In this document: positions 1 to 9,640 of the stretch, piece by piece | How the letters are laid out: each line of letters opens with the position of its first letter | Position numbering within the stretch: the stretch's first letter is position 1 | Source of the DNA: Bedellia somnulentella | Lineage: Eukaryota > Arthropoda > Insecta > Lepidoptera > Bedelliidae | DNA: 64,000 nucleotides | Reading direction: 5' to 3' | Assembly: GCA_963576735.1 (NCBI GenBank) | Contig: OY755190.1 | Coordinates: forward strand, 6,255,695 to 6,319,694 | The notes under the pieces: generated by a model | What the model saw: the letters and a program-made list of their open reading frames with translations, nothing else | Told to the model about the DNA's origin: nothing | Database searches by the model: none | Translations under genes and position numbers: made by a program

Positions 1-475
1 CGAGATAGACCAAAATAATGTAAGTACTACAGTATTGTTCACCTTAAAAAGTTCAACAAAAAAGTCCGCGATGGTATATGTCTATCTCTTAGGGATAACC
101 CAGCATAACCATTTTTATTCTTTACTAAAAAATGGTTATTTACGAAGTGATTTTAAACAATACAGCATTAATCCTTATCCAATTAAGTACCTTAGATAAA
201 TTGTGCATTTATTATAGATCAATATGCTTTTTACAGCATGTAATTTAAGTGAATATTACCGAAGATATTACAAAGGAGGATGGGCGGAATTGGCCCCCCT
301 CATCAACAGTAATGAAATGGTGTTTGAGTGGTTATCATAGGGAGTACTTTATTTTTCAGTATGGCGACATCGACCAAATCAATGGGGTACTCATGGTTTT
401 TAGTAATTAATGCAATTTTCGTTTAAAGACGTATTTAGAAAATATACGTCGTTATTATGTATAACAGTAATATAA
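1..475. other. no gene seen, AT-rich sequence
   Basis: I find no coding signal, tRNA-like box or recognisable repeat end in this stretch. Confidence 0.4.
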
Positions 476-507
476 TGTGGTGCACAGTGATGGCACTGTG
501 CACCACA
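476..507. repeat. perfect 14-bp inverted repeat, 4-nt loop
   Basis: The arms at 476-489 and 494-507 are perfectly complementary around the loop ATGG. Each arm contains the heptamer CACAGTG or its complement CACTGTG, the same heptamer that starts the Transib ends about 1 kb downstream. A strongly GC-rich, C-rich run follows. The origin is unknown; it could be a fold-back transposon end or chance. Confidence 0.7.
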
Positions 508-569
508 CCGCCCGCACCCTGCGCCCCCCGCACCCCGCGCCCCTTGCACCCCGCTCCCTTGCGCTTGCG

Positions 570-1017
570 ACGATGCGACGCACTTATGTCAGTCGCTTCA
601 GTTCTCTGTCGTGTGCGTCACGTATTTGATTTACCTGTGTTTGACCGGCTTTACAACTACAACCTCCGCTTGTTACCTGGACTGATTGATAGCTTTTCGT
701 TTGACCCTGGCCTCAATTATTTTACCTCATTTTTTTTCGGACTTGACGAATATGTTGGTGAACACCATTATCAATGCCCCAAGTTTTGATTTTGAATCAG
801 CTGCACTTAATGAACGCGAACTATATTTTTGGACAACTCTGACGTTAGAGCAGTTCAACGCTATCTTGGCAGAAACACCGAGTCCTGCCTCACAGGGAGC
901 CGCACCATAGGAAGTTGTGCGCATGTAGTGTCAATTATTTGGTACATGGCGATAGGTCGCCATACAGATTTTAATCTGCCAGCAGAGCTGTTAAATAATG
1001 TTATAATAGACGAATAA
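570..1017 (+). pseudogene. decayed DNA-transposon protein fragment
   Basis: Protein-like sequence is spread over three frames, so the gene is broken. One frame (about 600-786) reads LPGLIDSFSFDPG. Another (about 776-880) reads YFWTTLTLEQFNAIL, resembling the N-terminal helix region of transposases in the DDE_Tnp_4/Harbinger-like group. A third (about 880-1017) reads GSRTIGSCAHVVSIIWYM and ends at a stop. That last segment resembles a Cys/His-containing C-terminus common in eukaryotic transposon proteins. The family assignment is from memory of motif shapes; a protein search would settle it. The short distance between N-like and C-like parts suggests an internal deletion. Confidence 0.4.
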
Positions 1018-1305
1018 TAGTATATTACATAGTTTGTTGTATTATTTATATAATATTGTTTGTTATATAGTATATTGTTATAATAAATAATATAGTTTCT
1101 TGTATTTTTTATATAATATAGTTTGTTATTACTAGTAGTGACTTAATACCTCTCCAAATACATAGAAAATGTTTTATTTTCCTCATATATCATATCATAT
1201 TTTTGTATTGTCATTGACGTGTTACACGTTTGTAATAGAACAAACTTATTTATGCTTCAAAACTTATGTTAAAATAAATGAGACAATTAAAAATTAATTA
1301 TTTTT
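1018..1305. other. AT-rich spacer, no feature
   Basis: The stretch is TATA/AATA-rich, with a local repeat of TATATAATATAGTTTGTT-like words near 1020-1130. No coding signal is visible. Confidence 0.4.
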
Positions 1306-1370
1306 TTATTTTTTTAGCCTTTTCCCATCGAATTTTGTTCTATTTTTTTAGCCTTTTCCCATCGAATTTC
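1306..1370. repeat. short direct tandem repeat
   Basis: The segment TTTTTTTAGCCTTTTCCCAT plus CGAATTT occurs twice, at about 1308-1335 and 1342-1370, a period of about 34 bp. Only two copies are present. Confidence 0.75.
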
Positions 1371-1442
1371 CTAAAATAAATTATTAAAGTCTTATAAGGG
1401 GTTATGTACGATCACATTGGCGTAATTTTCATGTCTGTTGGT

Positions 1443-1456
1443 GGGGGGGGGGGGGG
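1443..1456. repeat. G14 homopolymer
   Basis: An uninterrupted run of 14 G residues. This is error-prone in assembly and can form a G-quadruplex. Confidence 0.9.
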
Positions 1457-1524
1457 CAGAGCCCATACATTTTTGCCCATTGTCCTTTAAAATGCAGGGT
1501 CGTAGTTGTTTGCGCCGGGCGGCG

Positions 1525-1561
1525 CACAGTGATTCGATTAGAACAAGCTAGCTAGACAAAA
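1525..1561 (+). repeat. left TIR of Transib element
   Basis: This 37-bp terminal repeat matches the right end with one mismatch (A versus G at TIR position 30). It starts CACAGTG; after 24 nt comes ACAAAA. The layout resembles a V(D)J signal: heptamer, about 23-nt spacer, A-rich nonamer. Confidence 0.8.
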
Positions 1562-1671
1562 TTATTTTTGTGGATTTTTTTCTTCATAAGGCTTTCTTAT
1601 GATGTGTTTATTAGGTTTTAGGTCATTTTTTTTTTTAAGTAAATTTTTTTTTTGAGTTTTTTTTTTTAAAT

Positions 1672-1835
1672 AAAATAAATAAATACAATCACGCCCTTAA
1701 TTCCATGCAGGGTAGGCATAGCCACTTGCATAGCAAGTACCCACGGTTCACCAAGCGTATTTAGAGACCCAACGTGATAGGTGGTGAGCCCATTCGCCGT
1801 TGTAGGGTGCAACACATACCTCACGGTATGCGGGT
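1672..1835 (-). mobile_element. tRNA-SINE fragment inside the Transib element
   Basis: Read on the minus strand it runs from a CGTGAGGTATGTG segment through TATCACGTTGGG to a TTTATTTATT tail. This is the same layout as the better preserved SINE at 46439-46810, but strongly diverged. The tRNA head is missing. Confidence 0.5.
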
Positions 1836-2070
1836 TTTTATTTTTTACTTTAATTGCATGAACATAACATAATCACCCTAAGTTAAGGTCACGGGAACCA
1901 AAGAAACAAAAAAATATTATAGATATTTCGTATATTGAGATAGGTAGTTAAATAACAATAAAAAAATTATCACAAAAGTAGGAACAAAAAAATCTTAACT
2001 TATTATTATTCTTTCTGCGAAATACACAATAACAATGAAAAACTTATGACAAAAGCAAATAAAAACCTAA

Positions 2071-2745
2071 CTAATTATGATCGTTTACGTCCCGTGTTTG
2101 AAGAAGATCGTCCACGCGCCTCCTTTTCGTTTTTTCACTTGCTTCAGGGAAATTAACTGATGGACGTCCAGGATGTTGTGGACGTTTTCCAGATGCTGAT
2201 GGTGCTGAGTGGTAAACGGATACTTTAAATATGTAGAACCCAGCTAACCACTCAGACTGCAAGCGATTGATACTCTTTCCAGAAGTTTTCCATTTTTGTT
2301 CTAATTTCACTGATAAACTGGCAATTCTCATCCTTATTTCTCTCGCAGATGCCTCCGTAATGTTAGCAAAATCATTTTGCAGTGATAGAAAATCAAAAAT
2401 TCTGCTATTACGATTTTGTTTGGGGTGTTGGAGCCATTCATCAAAGAACTCCATTTTTGCCACTGAGAATTCGTATTCTGGAAAACGGAAAAAAAAAACT
2501 AAGATGGACTCGAGTGTGCAGGCTAAAATTAATAAAATTTTATAGCTTACAGTTATGGCTACTACATATAAAAAGTCTAGCCCGGATACATGAGGATACA
2601 AGTACTTTCTAGTCCAATAAAAAGATAAAATCGTAAATAAACTGACTTTTTTTTTAAAAAACGAGCTCTGAAATTAAAGTGAGTTTACAAAATATCCATT
2701 ACTAGTTATAATTAAGAAGGACATACCTTTAACTTGAAGATCCAT
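2071..2745 (-). CDS. Transib transposase N-terminal remnant (2 exons)
   Basis: Exon 1 (2727-2745) reads ATG plus five codons plus one base (MDLQVK) and ends at a GTATGT donor. Exon 2 (2077 region, 2477 down to the stop at 2071) follows a pyrimidine-rich CCAG acceptor. Joined in phase they give 141 residues. The C-terminal part has GRP at residues 110-112 followed by F116 and the basic run TKRRR at 123-127. That resembles the GRPR AT-hook and basic segment of the RAG1 nonamer-binding domain and its Transib counterparts (family knowledge, not aligned here). The catalytic DDE core is absent: the stop comes 14 residues after the basic run. An uninterrupted ORF reading through the intron exists but is less likely than the spliced form. 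Confidence 0.55.
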
Positions 2746-2964
2746 CACTAAAACTTTTTAAAACACTTGATTTCACTGACATATGATGTTACTTGTGTTA
2801 GCGCAAAATTGCAATTATTTAATCATTTTTTAGCCCTTTCTATTTATACTCGCTGAATTACCTGATCAGTGGTTGACATCTGGCGCAAACAATTCTTGGA
2901 ATTGGATCATTGGGGGTGTTAGCTAGGGGCTTAGGCGAGGAATTCCGGGAAATTCAACAATGAC

Positions 2965-3001
2965 TTTTGTCCAGCTAGCTTGTTCTAATCGAATCACTGT
3001 G
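2965..3001 (-). repeat. right TIR of Transib element
   Basis: This is the inverse complement of the left TIR with one mismatch. It ends CACTGTG immediately before the CGGCG duplication. Confidence 0.8.
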
Positions 3002-3768
3002 CGGCGCCGGCGCGTGCCTATAGATAGCGCGTCGATGGCCGCGCTTCGCCTTACAGCACTTTATGATTTGCAGCGATCGCACGCGTTTATCGGAGCTCTC
3101 TAGCGAGGAAAATATCAAGAATTAATTAAACTGAATAGAATAAGTATCTTTTGTTGTTGATTATCTTTTAATTTTTATTATTATTATTATACAGGGTGTA
3201 ATTGTAATGACTGTTTTCCTTGAAAAGTATGATTAATTATCACGTATAGAGGCAGAATTCGTTGAAAAAAAACACACTTATTTTTTTTCAAATTTTGTTA
3301 AAATTTGCACTAAGAAAGTAGTACTATTGACACCAACACGCTCAATGTATCCGTGAAACGCGATGACAAGGCGGGCAACTCAGCCAGCTGACAGCTGCGA
3401 CCCGCCGTGACCCTTAACCGGCGGCCAAATCAAATCAAGGCCAGTAAAGTAATCAATCGAACTTAGCTTCTAATATCTTCTTATTTTTTACATGTTATTA
3501 TTTGACATGATAAATTTGAATAACACTACCCCATAGTTAATACTGCGTTGGAATGCGGCAGTATGTTCAGAGAAAAATTCATAATTCGTAAACATCGATC
3601 GCCGCGAAATTCAAAATCTGCATGTATCAACAAGTCGGGCGGGCTTGTCGGCATTACATCAAAGGAACAGTATTAGTACTAAGTTAGTTGTTTGTAGCTC
3701 ATTGTGTTTGTGTCGCTTATGATTGGATGTCACTTTGATTTTTCGCATTAATTTTCGGAGTGTGAGTT

Positions 3769-3928
3769 CAGTTTTAGTATCTTGTGTTGTGATTGTGTTG
3801 AGTAAATATGGCGTACACGAACCAGCAAAGTTCAGTGTTGGTGTTTTATAATATTAATTCTCAAAATGTTCTGCGTTTTGCGCAAATAAAGGTGATAGCC
3901 CGGATCTGCCACTGCCAATCAAAACGGG
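3769..3928 (+). other. possible first exon of an unknown gene or transposon
   Basis: An arthropod-type initiator, TCAGTT, lies near 3769. An ATG at 3808 in the context AAATATGGCG is followed by 40 open codons beginning MAYTNQQSSVLVFYN, and then a GGTGAGT splice donor at 3929. I do not recognise the peptide and see no second exon. It may be a remnant of a transposon gene. Confidence 0.25.
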
Positions 3929-4158
3929 GTGAGTTATTTTTATTCGTATTCTTTAGTTAACTGTGATAAAGTACAGATACACCCGTTTAGAGCCCTTTAG
4001 CCCCGAGAGAGTTTAGTAAACACCAAGAACTCCTCCAATTTCGATGTCGGTTAATGAATGAATAGGTATCTCTTGCGCACTTTATTTTATGCCACGTAAA
4101 TGCATCGTTTCGAGGGTCTCTATTTGTTTTTAACTTTATTATCTTACGCTCATGAAGT

Positions 4159-4211
4159 ACATACATTACATACATACTCACGCCGTTACTTCCCATTGGG
4201 GAGGCAGAGAT
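4159..4211 (-). mobile_element. RTE LINE 3' tail fragment
   Basis: Minus-strand copy of the last bases of the RTE element: CTGCCTNCCCAATGGGAA then GGCGTGAGTATGTATG and a (TATG)-like tail. Confidence 0.7.
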
Positions 4212-4300
4212 GTAAAGTAAAACAAAAATAGCGGTAGCTGATTATTTAGGACGACAGTTTTGTTATAATCGTCGGTGTTAATTAATAGAGATAGATTTTT

Positions 4301-4417
4301 TACATACATATTCTCACGCCATTAGTTCCCATTGGGGTAGGCAGAGACTATCGATCGCCACTTCGTACGATCCTGGCAAACCTCTCTAGCTTTGTTTACA
4401 TCCATCAATCTTTTTAC
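4301..4417 (-). mobile_element. RTE LINE 3' fragment
   Basis: Minus-strand match to the last 100 bp of the RTE element, covering the AREVCQDRTKWRSIV coding segment, TCTCTGCCTACCCCAATGGG and the GTATG tail. It is 5' truncated. Confidence 0.8.
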
Positions 4418-5002
4418 TTGAAAATATTTGAATTACACTACCCCATATTTAATACTGGATTGAAATACGAGGCGACTAAGACCACAGCCTCACCAGGCGC
4501 GGCGATAAGTTCAAAGAAAAATCAAACATAGCCGCGAAATTCAAAAAATTTTTGCATTGCTGTCATAGTGCAGTTTATACGGTCACGAGCAAGTGTGCGC
4601 AAGACTAGATGGTCACATGACGCGCCCGCTGTTCTCTGTGTGTGGGTGAGACATTATACGGGTAGGAACTAGGAGTGTGTGCGCTAGGCTAGTGTAGATA
4701 ACCACAGTTTTCCATCTGATGGAGAAAGTAGGTTTTTTTGCTAAAGCGGTTTTAATCTTTTTGTTTATTTCATATGGTGGATATTAAGCATTAAACTTTA
4801 ATATACGAATTAATATTGAAGTAACAATCGCCGTCAAACTAACACGCTGTATTAGTAGTATTGTAAGTACATTAGGTTAGATAGGATTAGCTTAAAACCA
4901 TATTTCTTGGTATTTCTTCCATTAAGACTTTGATTTGAATTTAGAGTTAAGACAATTTAGTATTAGGGCGAGCATTTTCAATTATTGAAAATTATAGTTA
5001 AG

Positions 5003-5169
5003 TTCATAGAAGAACTGAATAGAATAGGTATATTTTGTTGTTGATAATCTTTTGTTTTTAGTCGAACGAATAGTAAGTAAATATTTTTTACTCCAGCACT
5101 AACCAAAAGGACATTCTGTAGTAGGTATATTTTGCATTGCACCCGTGCGAAGCCGGGGCGGGTCGCTAG
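5003..5169 (+). mobile_element. Helitron-like 3' end
   Basis: It ends ACCCGTGCGAAGCCGGGGCG followed by GGTCGCTAG and then T. ACCCG can pair with CGGGT to form the hairpin expected just before a Helitron CTAG terminus, with the following T belonging to an A|T target. The 5' end is not defined; it may lie near 3.1-3.5 kb. Confidence 0.5.
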
Positions 5170-5214
5170 TAGTTTTATAATCTTAAGTTAATTTTATTAT
5201 TACATTCAGATATT

Positions 5215-5863
5215 AATTGCTGTTCTGGTTCCCACGCTGTTGTATGGTAATGAATGTTGGGCATGGCAGAAGAAGCATGAAAGTAGAGTGAATGCAGTGG
5301 AAATGAGATCCCTCAGAAGTATATGTAATGTAAGGCTGTGTAATAGAGTGAGAAATACTGTGATCCGTGAACGAGTAGGTTTGAAAGATGACGTAGATAT
5401 GATAGAAAAAGGAATGTTGAGGTGGTTTGGGCACATAGAGAGGACGGGTGAAAATAAAGTAGCAAAAGAGATATATAGAGCCAATGTGGATGGGATTGTT
5501 AGTAGAGGACGGCCTCGTAAAACGTTTCTTGACCAGCAGGGCAAGCACGAGCCGTGTTTAAACTAGTTATCGCGCGGGATAAAGCAGCCATCTCTTACGC
5601 ACTTACTTAGTATCGTATACTGCCATCTCATTCTAACCGTTATCGTGTCGATAAAATAGCGCTCGTGCTTGCTCTTCTGATAGAAAACGTTCTTATGAAG
5701 GCGGGGTCCGAAGTGAGAAGAATAAAAGAGCATGTATGAGAAGAATAATGAATGTAAGGGAAGCAAGAGAGGTTTGTCAAGATCGTACTAAGTGGCGATC
5801 GATAGTCTCTGCCTACCCCAATGGGAATAATGGGCGTGAGTATAAGTAAGTAAGTAAGTATAT
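5215..5863 (+). pseudogene. 5'-truncated RTE LINE fragment interrupted by a small insertion
   Basis: This corresponds to the last part of the RTE ORF, with words such as ECWAWQKKHESRVNAVEMRS, MLRWFGHIERT and SRGRPRKT. It continues after an inserted 132-bp TIR sequence to the CTCTGCCTACCCCAATGGGA end and a (GTAA)n tail at about 5845-5863. The tail motif GTAA differs from the usual TATG. Confidence 0.8.
5541..5672. mobile_element. small TIR element (MITE candidate) inside RTE fragment
   Basis: Perfect 12-bp inverted ends GCAAGCACGAGC (5541-5552) and GCTCGTGCTTGC (5661-5672) enclose 108 bp unrelated to the RTE. The LINE match resumes shortly after. The termini may extend to CAG at 5536-5538 and CTG at 5677-5679. 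No clear target duplication is visible, so the superfamily is open. Confidence 0.5.
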
Positions 5864-5940
5864 TAATTGTAATATACGTTTAATACAAAATCTATAAATA
5901 TTGTGAGCAGCGTTTCAAGAATATATATTTTTATTGTTTA

Positions 5941-6873
5941 CTAGTAGATCAGCCCAGCTTCGCACGGGTAGCGTAGTTTTAAAAATATCTGAGGTTTCTC
6001 CAATCACTGCTCAACCTTTGTGAAATTTAGCGCCACTTATAGCACTCCTTAATAGTTTAGCTTTGTGATTATGAAAGCGCTTTAATGAACGGTTCAGTAT
6101 CTCCAAAAATAGACCCATGCAAACAAACAATCAGAGTTATAACTTTGCATACATCATACATATACTCACGGCTATCATTTGCCCGCGCAACCATTACTAA
6201 AAAATAATCCAGTATGATTCAGTATTCACGTGCGACGACAGGACGCGATGGCTTATTTCATGTATAAGTATGGTGTTTCTATACCGATTCTTTTTTTATT
6301 GAATAGGTAATAATGTAAACTTTTTTAAATGAGAGATGAATGAGAGAACTATAAACGTAAGAGTAAACAAATGTAATCAGGATGCTCCGAACTGCTAAGC
6401 TATCAAGAGTTATACGTGTTCTTATGTGTCAACCATAAAAGATAGACATATGATGTTGAAGGTTATTTTTTAGACAATTTTATGTAAAATATTTCTGTCA
6501 TACATGATTTCTATGTAACTGTAACCATTAAGGCTGCACATGCGACGAAAGCTTAAAAAATGGAGTAACTTCCCCCGTTTTCCCAAAATTCCCCTTTAGT
6601 ACTCTGCTGAAAAGTACACTATAACCCGCCCAGGAGTATGAAGAATAGTTATACCAAGTTTCGTTAAAATCCGTTGAGTAGTTTTTGTTTTCATAAGGAA
6701 CATTCGAACCGACAGACAGACAGACAGACAGACGGACAGACAGACAGACAAAAATTTTACTGATTGCATTTTTGGCATCAGTATTGATCACTTATTACCC
6801 CCTAATAGTTATTTTGAAAATATATTTAATGTACAGAATTGACCTCTACATATTTATTATAAGTACCTATAGA
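5941..6873 (-). mobile_element. non-autonomous Helitron, Lep1-like, complete
   Basis: On the minus strand it starts TCTATAGGTACTTATAATAA at 6873, preceded by A, and ends GATCTACTAG at 5941, followed by T: the A|T insertion site, 5' TC and 3' CTAG of Helitrons. It carries a (GTCT)n array at about 6713-6751 and the block AACGAAACTTGGTATAAC. Its near twin in the other orientation is at 28573-29560. No helicase ORF is present; Ser/Val/Cys-rich frames over the array are artefacts. Confidence 0.65.
6713..6751. repeat. (GACA)n microsatellite
   Basis: An imperfect array of GACA units with one GACG, internal to the Helitron. Confidence 0.9.
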
Positions 6874-7445
6874 TTATTAATTCAAATGTGAATAATATTT
6901 TCTTCTTTTTTTTATTTCTAATAAGATTTTAGTTCTAATAAGGTTATTGTTCCTGTTTTCTATTTGATTGTATCCTGTTATGTGTTCTTATAAATGAAAA
7001 AAAATCTATATGTTTAGATCTATAGCGAGTATACAGCCAAAATCAATGCAATATTCATATCTAAGATACTTTCTGAAATTAGTTGGTTCTCTCTTCAATT
7101 TCAATATCTTGGTTGCTTCTACTGAAATTTCGATCCCCAAAGAGTTTTAATAATATAATCTTGTTTGTGCCAACCTAGCATAACAATGACTGACTGACAT
7201 ACATGTTGCAGAAAAAAAAACCAGCAACCAGAGGGAAGAGGAATACGTAATAATAACGCGTGTAGTAGTAGTAGTAGTAGAGAGGTATAGATATACATTC
7301 TGATTCTACCCTGCACAATATGTAGTTTTCTAAGACATACATGTTGTTTATTTTTAGGTTAAATGTGAGGGAAAACATAATTTAGTAGCCCTTAAAGCTG
7401 TTTTAATGTGTTCATACAAAACCGCGATAGGATAGGCTTTTATCA
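6874..7445. other. AT-rich intergenic/intronic stretch
   Basis: No gene is recognised. It contains a (GTA)n microsatellite at about 7261-7281. Confidence 0.4.
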
Positions 7446-7447
7446 AC

Positions 7448-7545
7448 ATACATACATACATACCATACATATACTCACGCCGTTAGTTCCTATTGGGGTA
7501 GGCAGAGACTATCAATCGCCACTTTGTACGATCCTGGCAAACCCC
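7448..7545 (-). mobile_element. RTE LINE 3' tail fragment
   Basis: Minus-strand (TATG)n tail, then GGCGTGAG, the CCAATAGGAACTAAC end and the coding end up to CCAGGATCGTAC. Confidence 0.8.
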
Positions 7546-8004
7546 TTTATCAAGTGAATGCAATGCGTACGTGGATACTCTAAAGACGGGAAGACTAAAA
7601 TATCACCTGATTTAGGAGTATTAGTCCCCCTGCCAACCCTTTAGGGATATTCAGCGTCAAAGACGAGTTTAGTTACCTATAAATGTTCCAAAGAGTATCG
7701 CTTAGGCGCGTATCTCGTCTGGCTAGCGGGTGGGCGCGATCTATTTGTGCACTTGTACCGAGAAATAGCCGATCATCTGACAGATATACCAAATTGATGG
7801 GACTCCAGATCGAGAAACGTGTCTTCGGTTGTCCAGTCTGATGGACTAGATAATCTTTGGACATTCATCACTGGAAGCGCGTTGGCGGTAAGGGTTTTAC
7901 TGAAATTTCGAATTGGGATTTAGATAATATTATTACATCTGTTTTTAAGTTTTTGGTTAATTTTTATTTTTGAAGGTGAAGTTTTAGTTTAATTAATATA
8001 GTTC
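7546..8004. other. no feature recognised
   Basis: A mixed-composition stretch without repeat ends or splice-flanked coding sequence. A 63-codon minus-strand frame at 7673-7864 has no supporting features. Confidence 0.35.
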
Positions 8005-8232
8005 TGTTGGATTTGAATAACATTTACCACTTTTTATGGGATATGGTTAAAGGCGAATGAGGGGGATTTTGAATGATTGTACGAGTAGGGCGATGCGGAT
8101 GGAGACCGATCACCGACCACTCTTTATTATACGATATTTTCCCCACTCAACCTCCAAAAGAAATTTCAAATTCTGAAGTTCTGGCTATGCCTGTTTATGA
8201 TTTACAGCCGTGAGTATTTTTATGTTTGTATA
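8005..8232 (+). mobile_element. RTE-derived short element, old copy
   Basis: Diverged copy showing GGGCGATGCGGATGGAGACC, TTTTCCCCACTCAACCTCCA, CTCTGGCTA-like and AGCCGTGAGTA blocks in the usual order. Confidence 0.6.
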
Positions 8233-8454
8233 TTATAAAGTATTAAAGATACTGGGTTTATCTGATGTAAAGAAAAAAATATAACATTGTAATGCTTGTT
8301 CTACATCTAAACAAAACAGTACTTTCAATATGATTTTTATTAAATGAAACATCGAAAACTTAAAACTACGTTACATTAGTATACTTTTATTTATTTATTT
8401 GAAACCGAACACAGATTGTCAACCCCATTTTGACGCGCAAAAACAGAAAGTAAT

Positions 8455-8960
8455 TTTTACTTCAATCAATCACCCGAGAAAAAACGGCCCATGTTGATCG
8501 CGCACGGATAATTCGCTAGAATTCCACCGGAGATTTAGGGTCGGGGCTCGTGCTAAACCTGGACGAAATAATGAGCGGCAATGCAACCTCATTGTCCCCA
8601 GTTAAAAAGAGGAGATAAATAACCAAATGAGAAAGGAAAAAGGGCAAAAATGGTAAAATAAAGCAAGCTTCAATTGGACAAAGGCGCCGAAGAAGGATAA
8701 TTCGTCGGGGATATGCACCAATCGTCACTGTTTTGCTCTTTTTTCCGTGGCGGTCAAGTTGACGGCTCTGGGAACGGACAGGCGGCGTCGGCAACACGAG
8801 GAATTGCGATCAAATTATCACTCTAAATTCAATTGAGGAGAAACTTGCATCCAATTGGAAACTGAATAATGAAGCAATAATAAAACTGCCCGCTCCGCGC
8901 ACCTAGTCGGTGCCACTTCAATCACAATTACAATGTAACTTGTCACAACAACTCAGAAGC
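8455..8960. promoter_or_regulatory. non-repetitive block, possible regulatory DNA
   Basis: Higher GC than its surroundings, with no repeat signature and mixed words such as GATAATTCG, CAATTGGA and ATCACAATTACAATG. A 93-codon minus-strand frame at 8516-8797 is not flanked by splice sites and looks unlike protein. Being inside the probable T-box intron, it could be a conserved enhancer; that is inference only. Confidence 0.2.
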
Positions 8961-9532
8961 TACGGCCCGTGACAAATTGCCAACAAATAACGTATCATAT
9001 AAGAGAAACATTTAATATTCTATACCAGACACCACTAACAATAAATGTCCAAATATTTGTCACACGGATTTTGGCGAATTCAAATAAAACCGTAACCAAA
9101 GGCCGAGTCAAATCCCCGGAGACGGGTCAAGTTATTACTCTACGCTTAAGATAGCGGACCTTATTTCTATCCAGGAAGGATCAAAGTGTGCTGTATTTAT
9201 TGGTAGTAAAATATTTTCTTCAGACTGCAGATTAGGGTATGTATTCGTTTGCGAAATGAATTTGGTCAAAGTAGACAGTGAGGTCTGATTCGTTTTGGTT
9301 AATATTTTGCGGGATATTGCGTAGTAAAAGTCGGGTAGATAAGATTTATTCAGTCGCGATCTAGGGTGGCTTCGTCATGGTGGTAGGAGATCGGTATCGA
9401 AATTAAATATTACAAATGGAGGGCGCTTGCTGGAATTCGTTTATTGCACTTAATTTCGCGAGATATAGGAATGCGAAATAGCAAACATTGGAACATATTT
9501 TCCTAGCTAACTTAGCATGGCCTTGAATATAT
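8961..9532. other. no feature recognised
   Basis: Unique-looking sequence without clear coding or repeat structure. Confidence 0.35.
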
Positions 9533-9640
9533 TTGCTCACGCCATTAGTTCCCGTTGAGATGGGATATAGTATCTCATATAGATCGCCACTATGTGCTAT
9601 TCTCGTGATCCTTTTTAAATTCATTAACTTTAATGTAAGA
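9533..9640 (-). mobile_element. RTE LINE 3' tail fragment, diverged
   Basis: Minus-strand remnant: GTGAGCA, GGGAACTAATGGC, an imperfect CTATATGAGATACTATATCC segment replacing the usual CTCTGCCTACC, then GATCACGAGAATAGCAC. Confidence 0.55.

Larger units (their letters stand above)
1525..3001 (-). mobile_element. Transib-type DNA transposon, internally deleted
   Basis: The 1477-bp element is bounded by inverted ends that start CACAGTG (1525-1531) and finish CACTGTG (2995-3001). It is flanked on both sides by the 5-bp direct repeat CGGCG (1520-1524 and 3002-3006). A 5-bp CG-rich target duplication and ends beginning CACNNTG are the recognised hallmarks of the Transib superfamily, relatives of RAG1. 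It carries a spliced minus-strand gene for only the N-terminal part of a transposase, so it has lost the catalytic core and is non-autonomous. A SINE fragment lies inside it. An alternative is another CACTA-like family, but those give 2-3 bp duplications. Confidence 0.75.
3132..5056 (+). repeat. two diverged repeat pairs, likely nested old elements
   Basis: The segment TGAATAGAATAAGTATCTTT at 3132 recurs diverged at 5018, followed in both cases by TTGTTGTTGATNATCTTTT. A second pair, with ACACTACCCCATA then TTAATACTG, lies at about 3520 and 4436; both copies continue to CCGCGAAATTCAAAA. The block between holds two RTE tails and a candidate exon. I read it as overlapping old transposons, one being the Helitron that ends at 5169. 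Confidence 0.4.

Noticed and set aside
6528..6791. Cys/Ser/Val-rich small protein frames
   Set aside because: They translate a (GACA)n microsatellite inside a Helitron.
8516..8797. 93-codon minus-strand ORF
   Set aside because: No splice signals at its edges and the composition looks like translated noncoding DNA. Kept only as a possible regulatory block.
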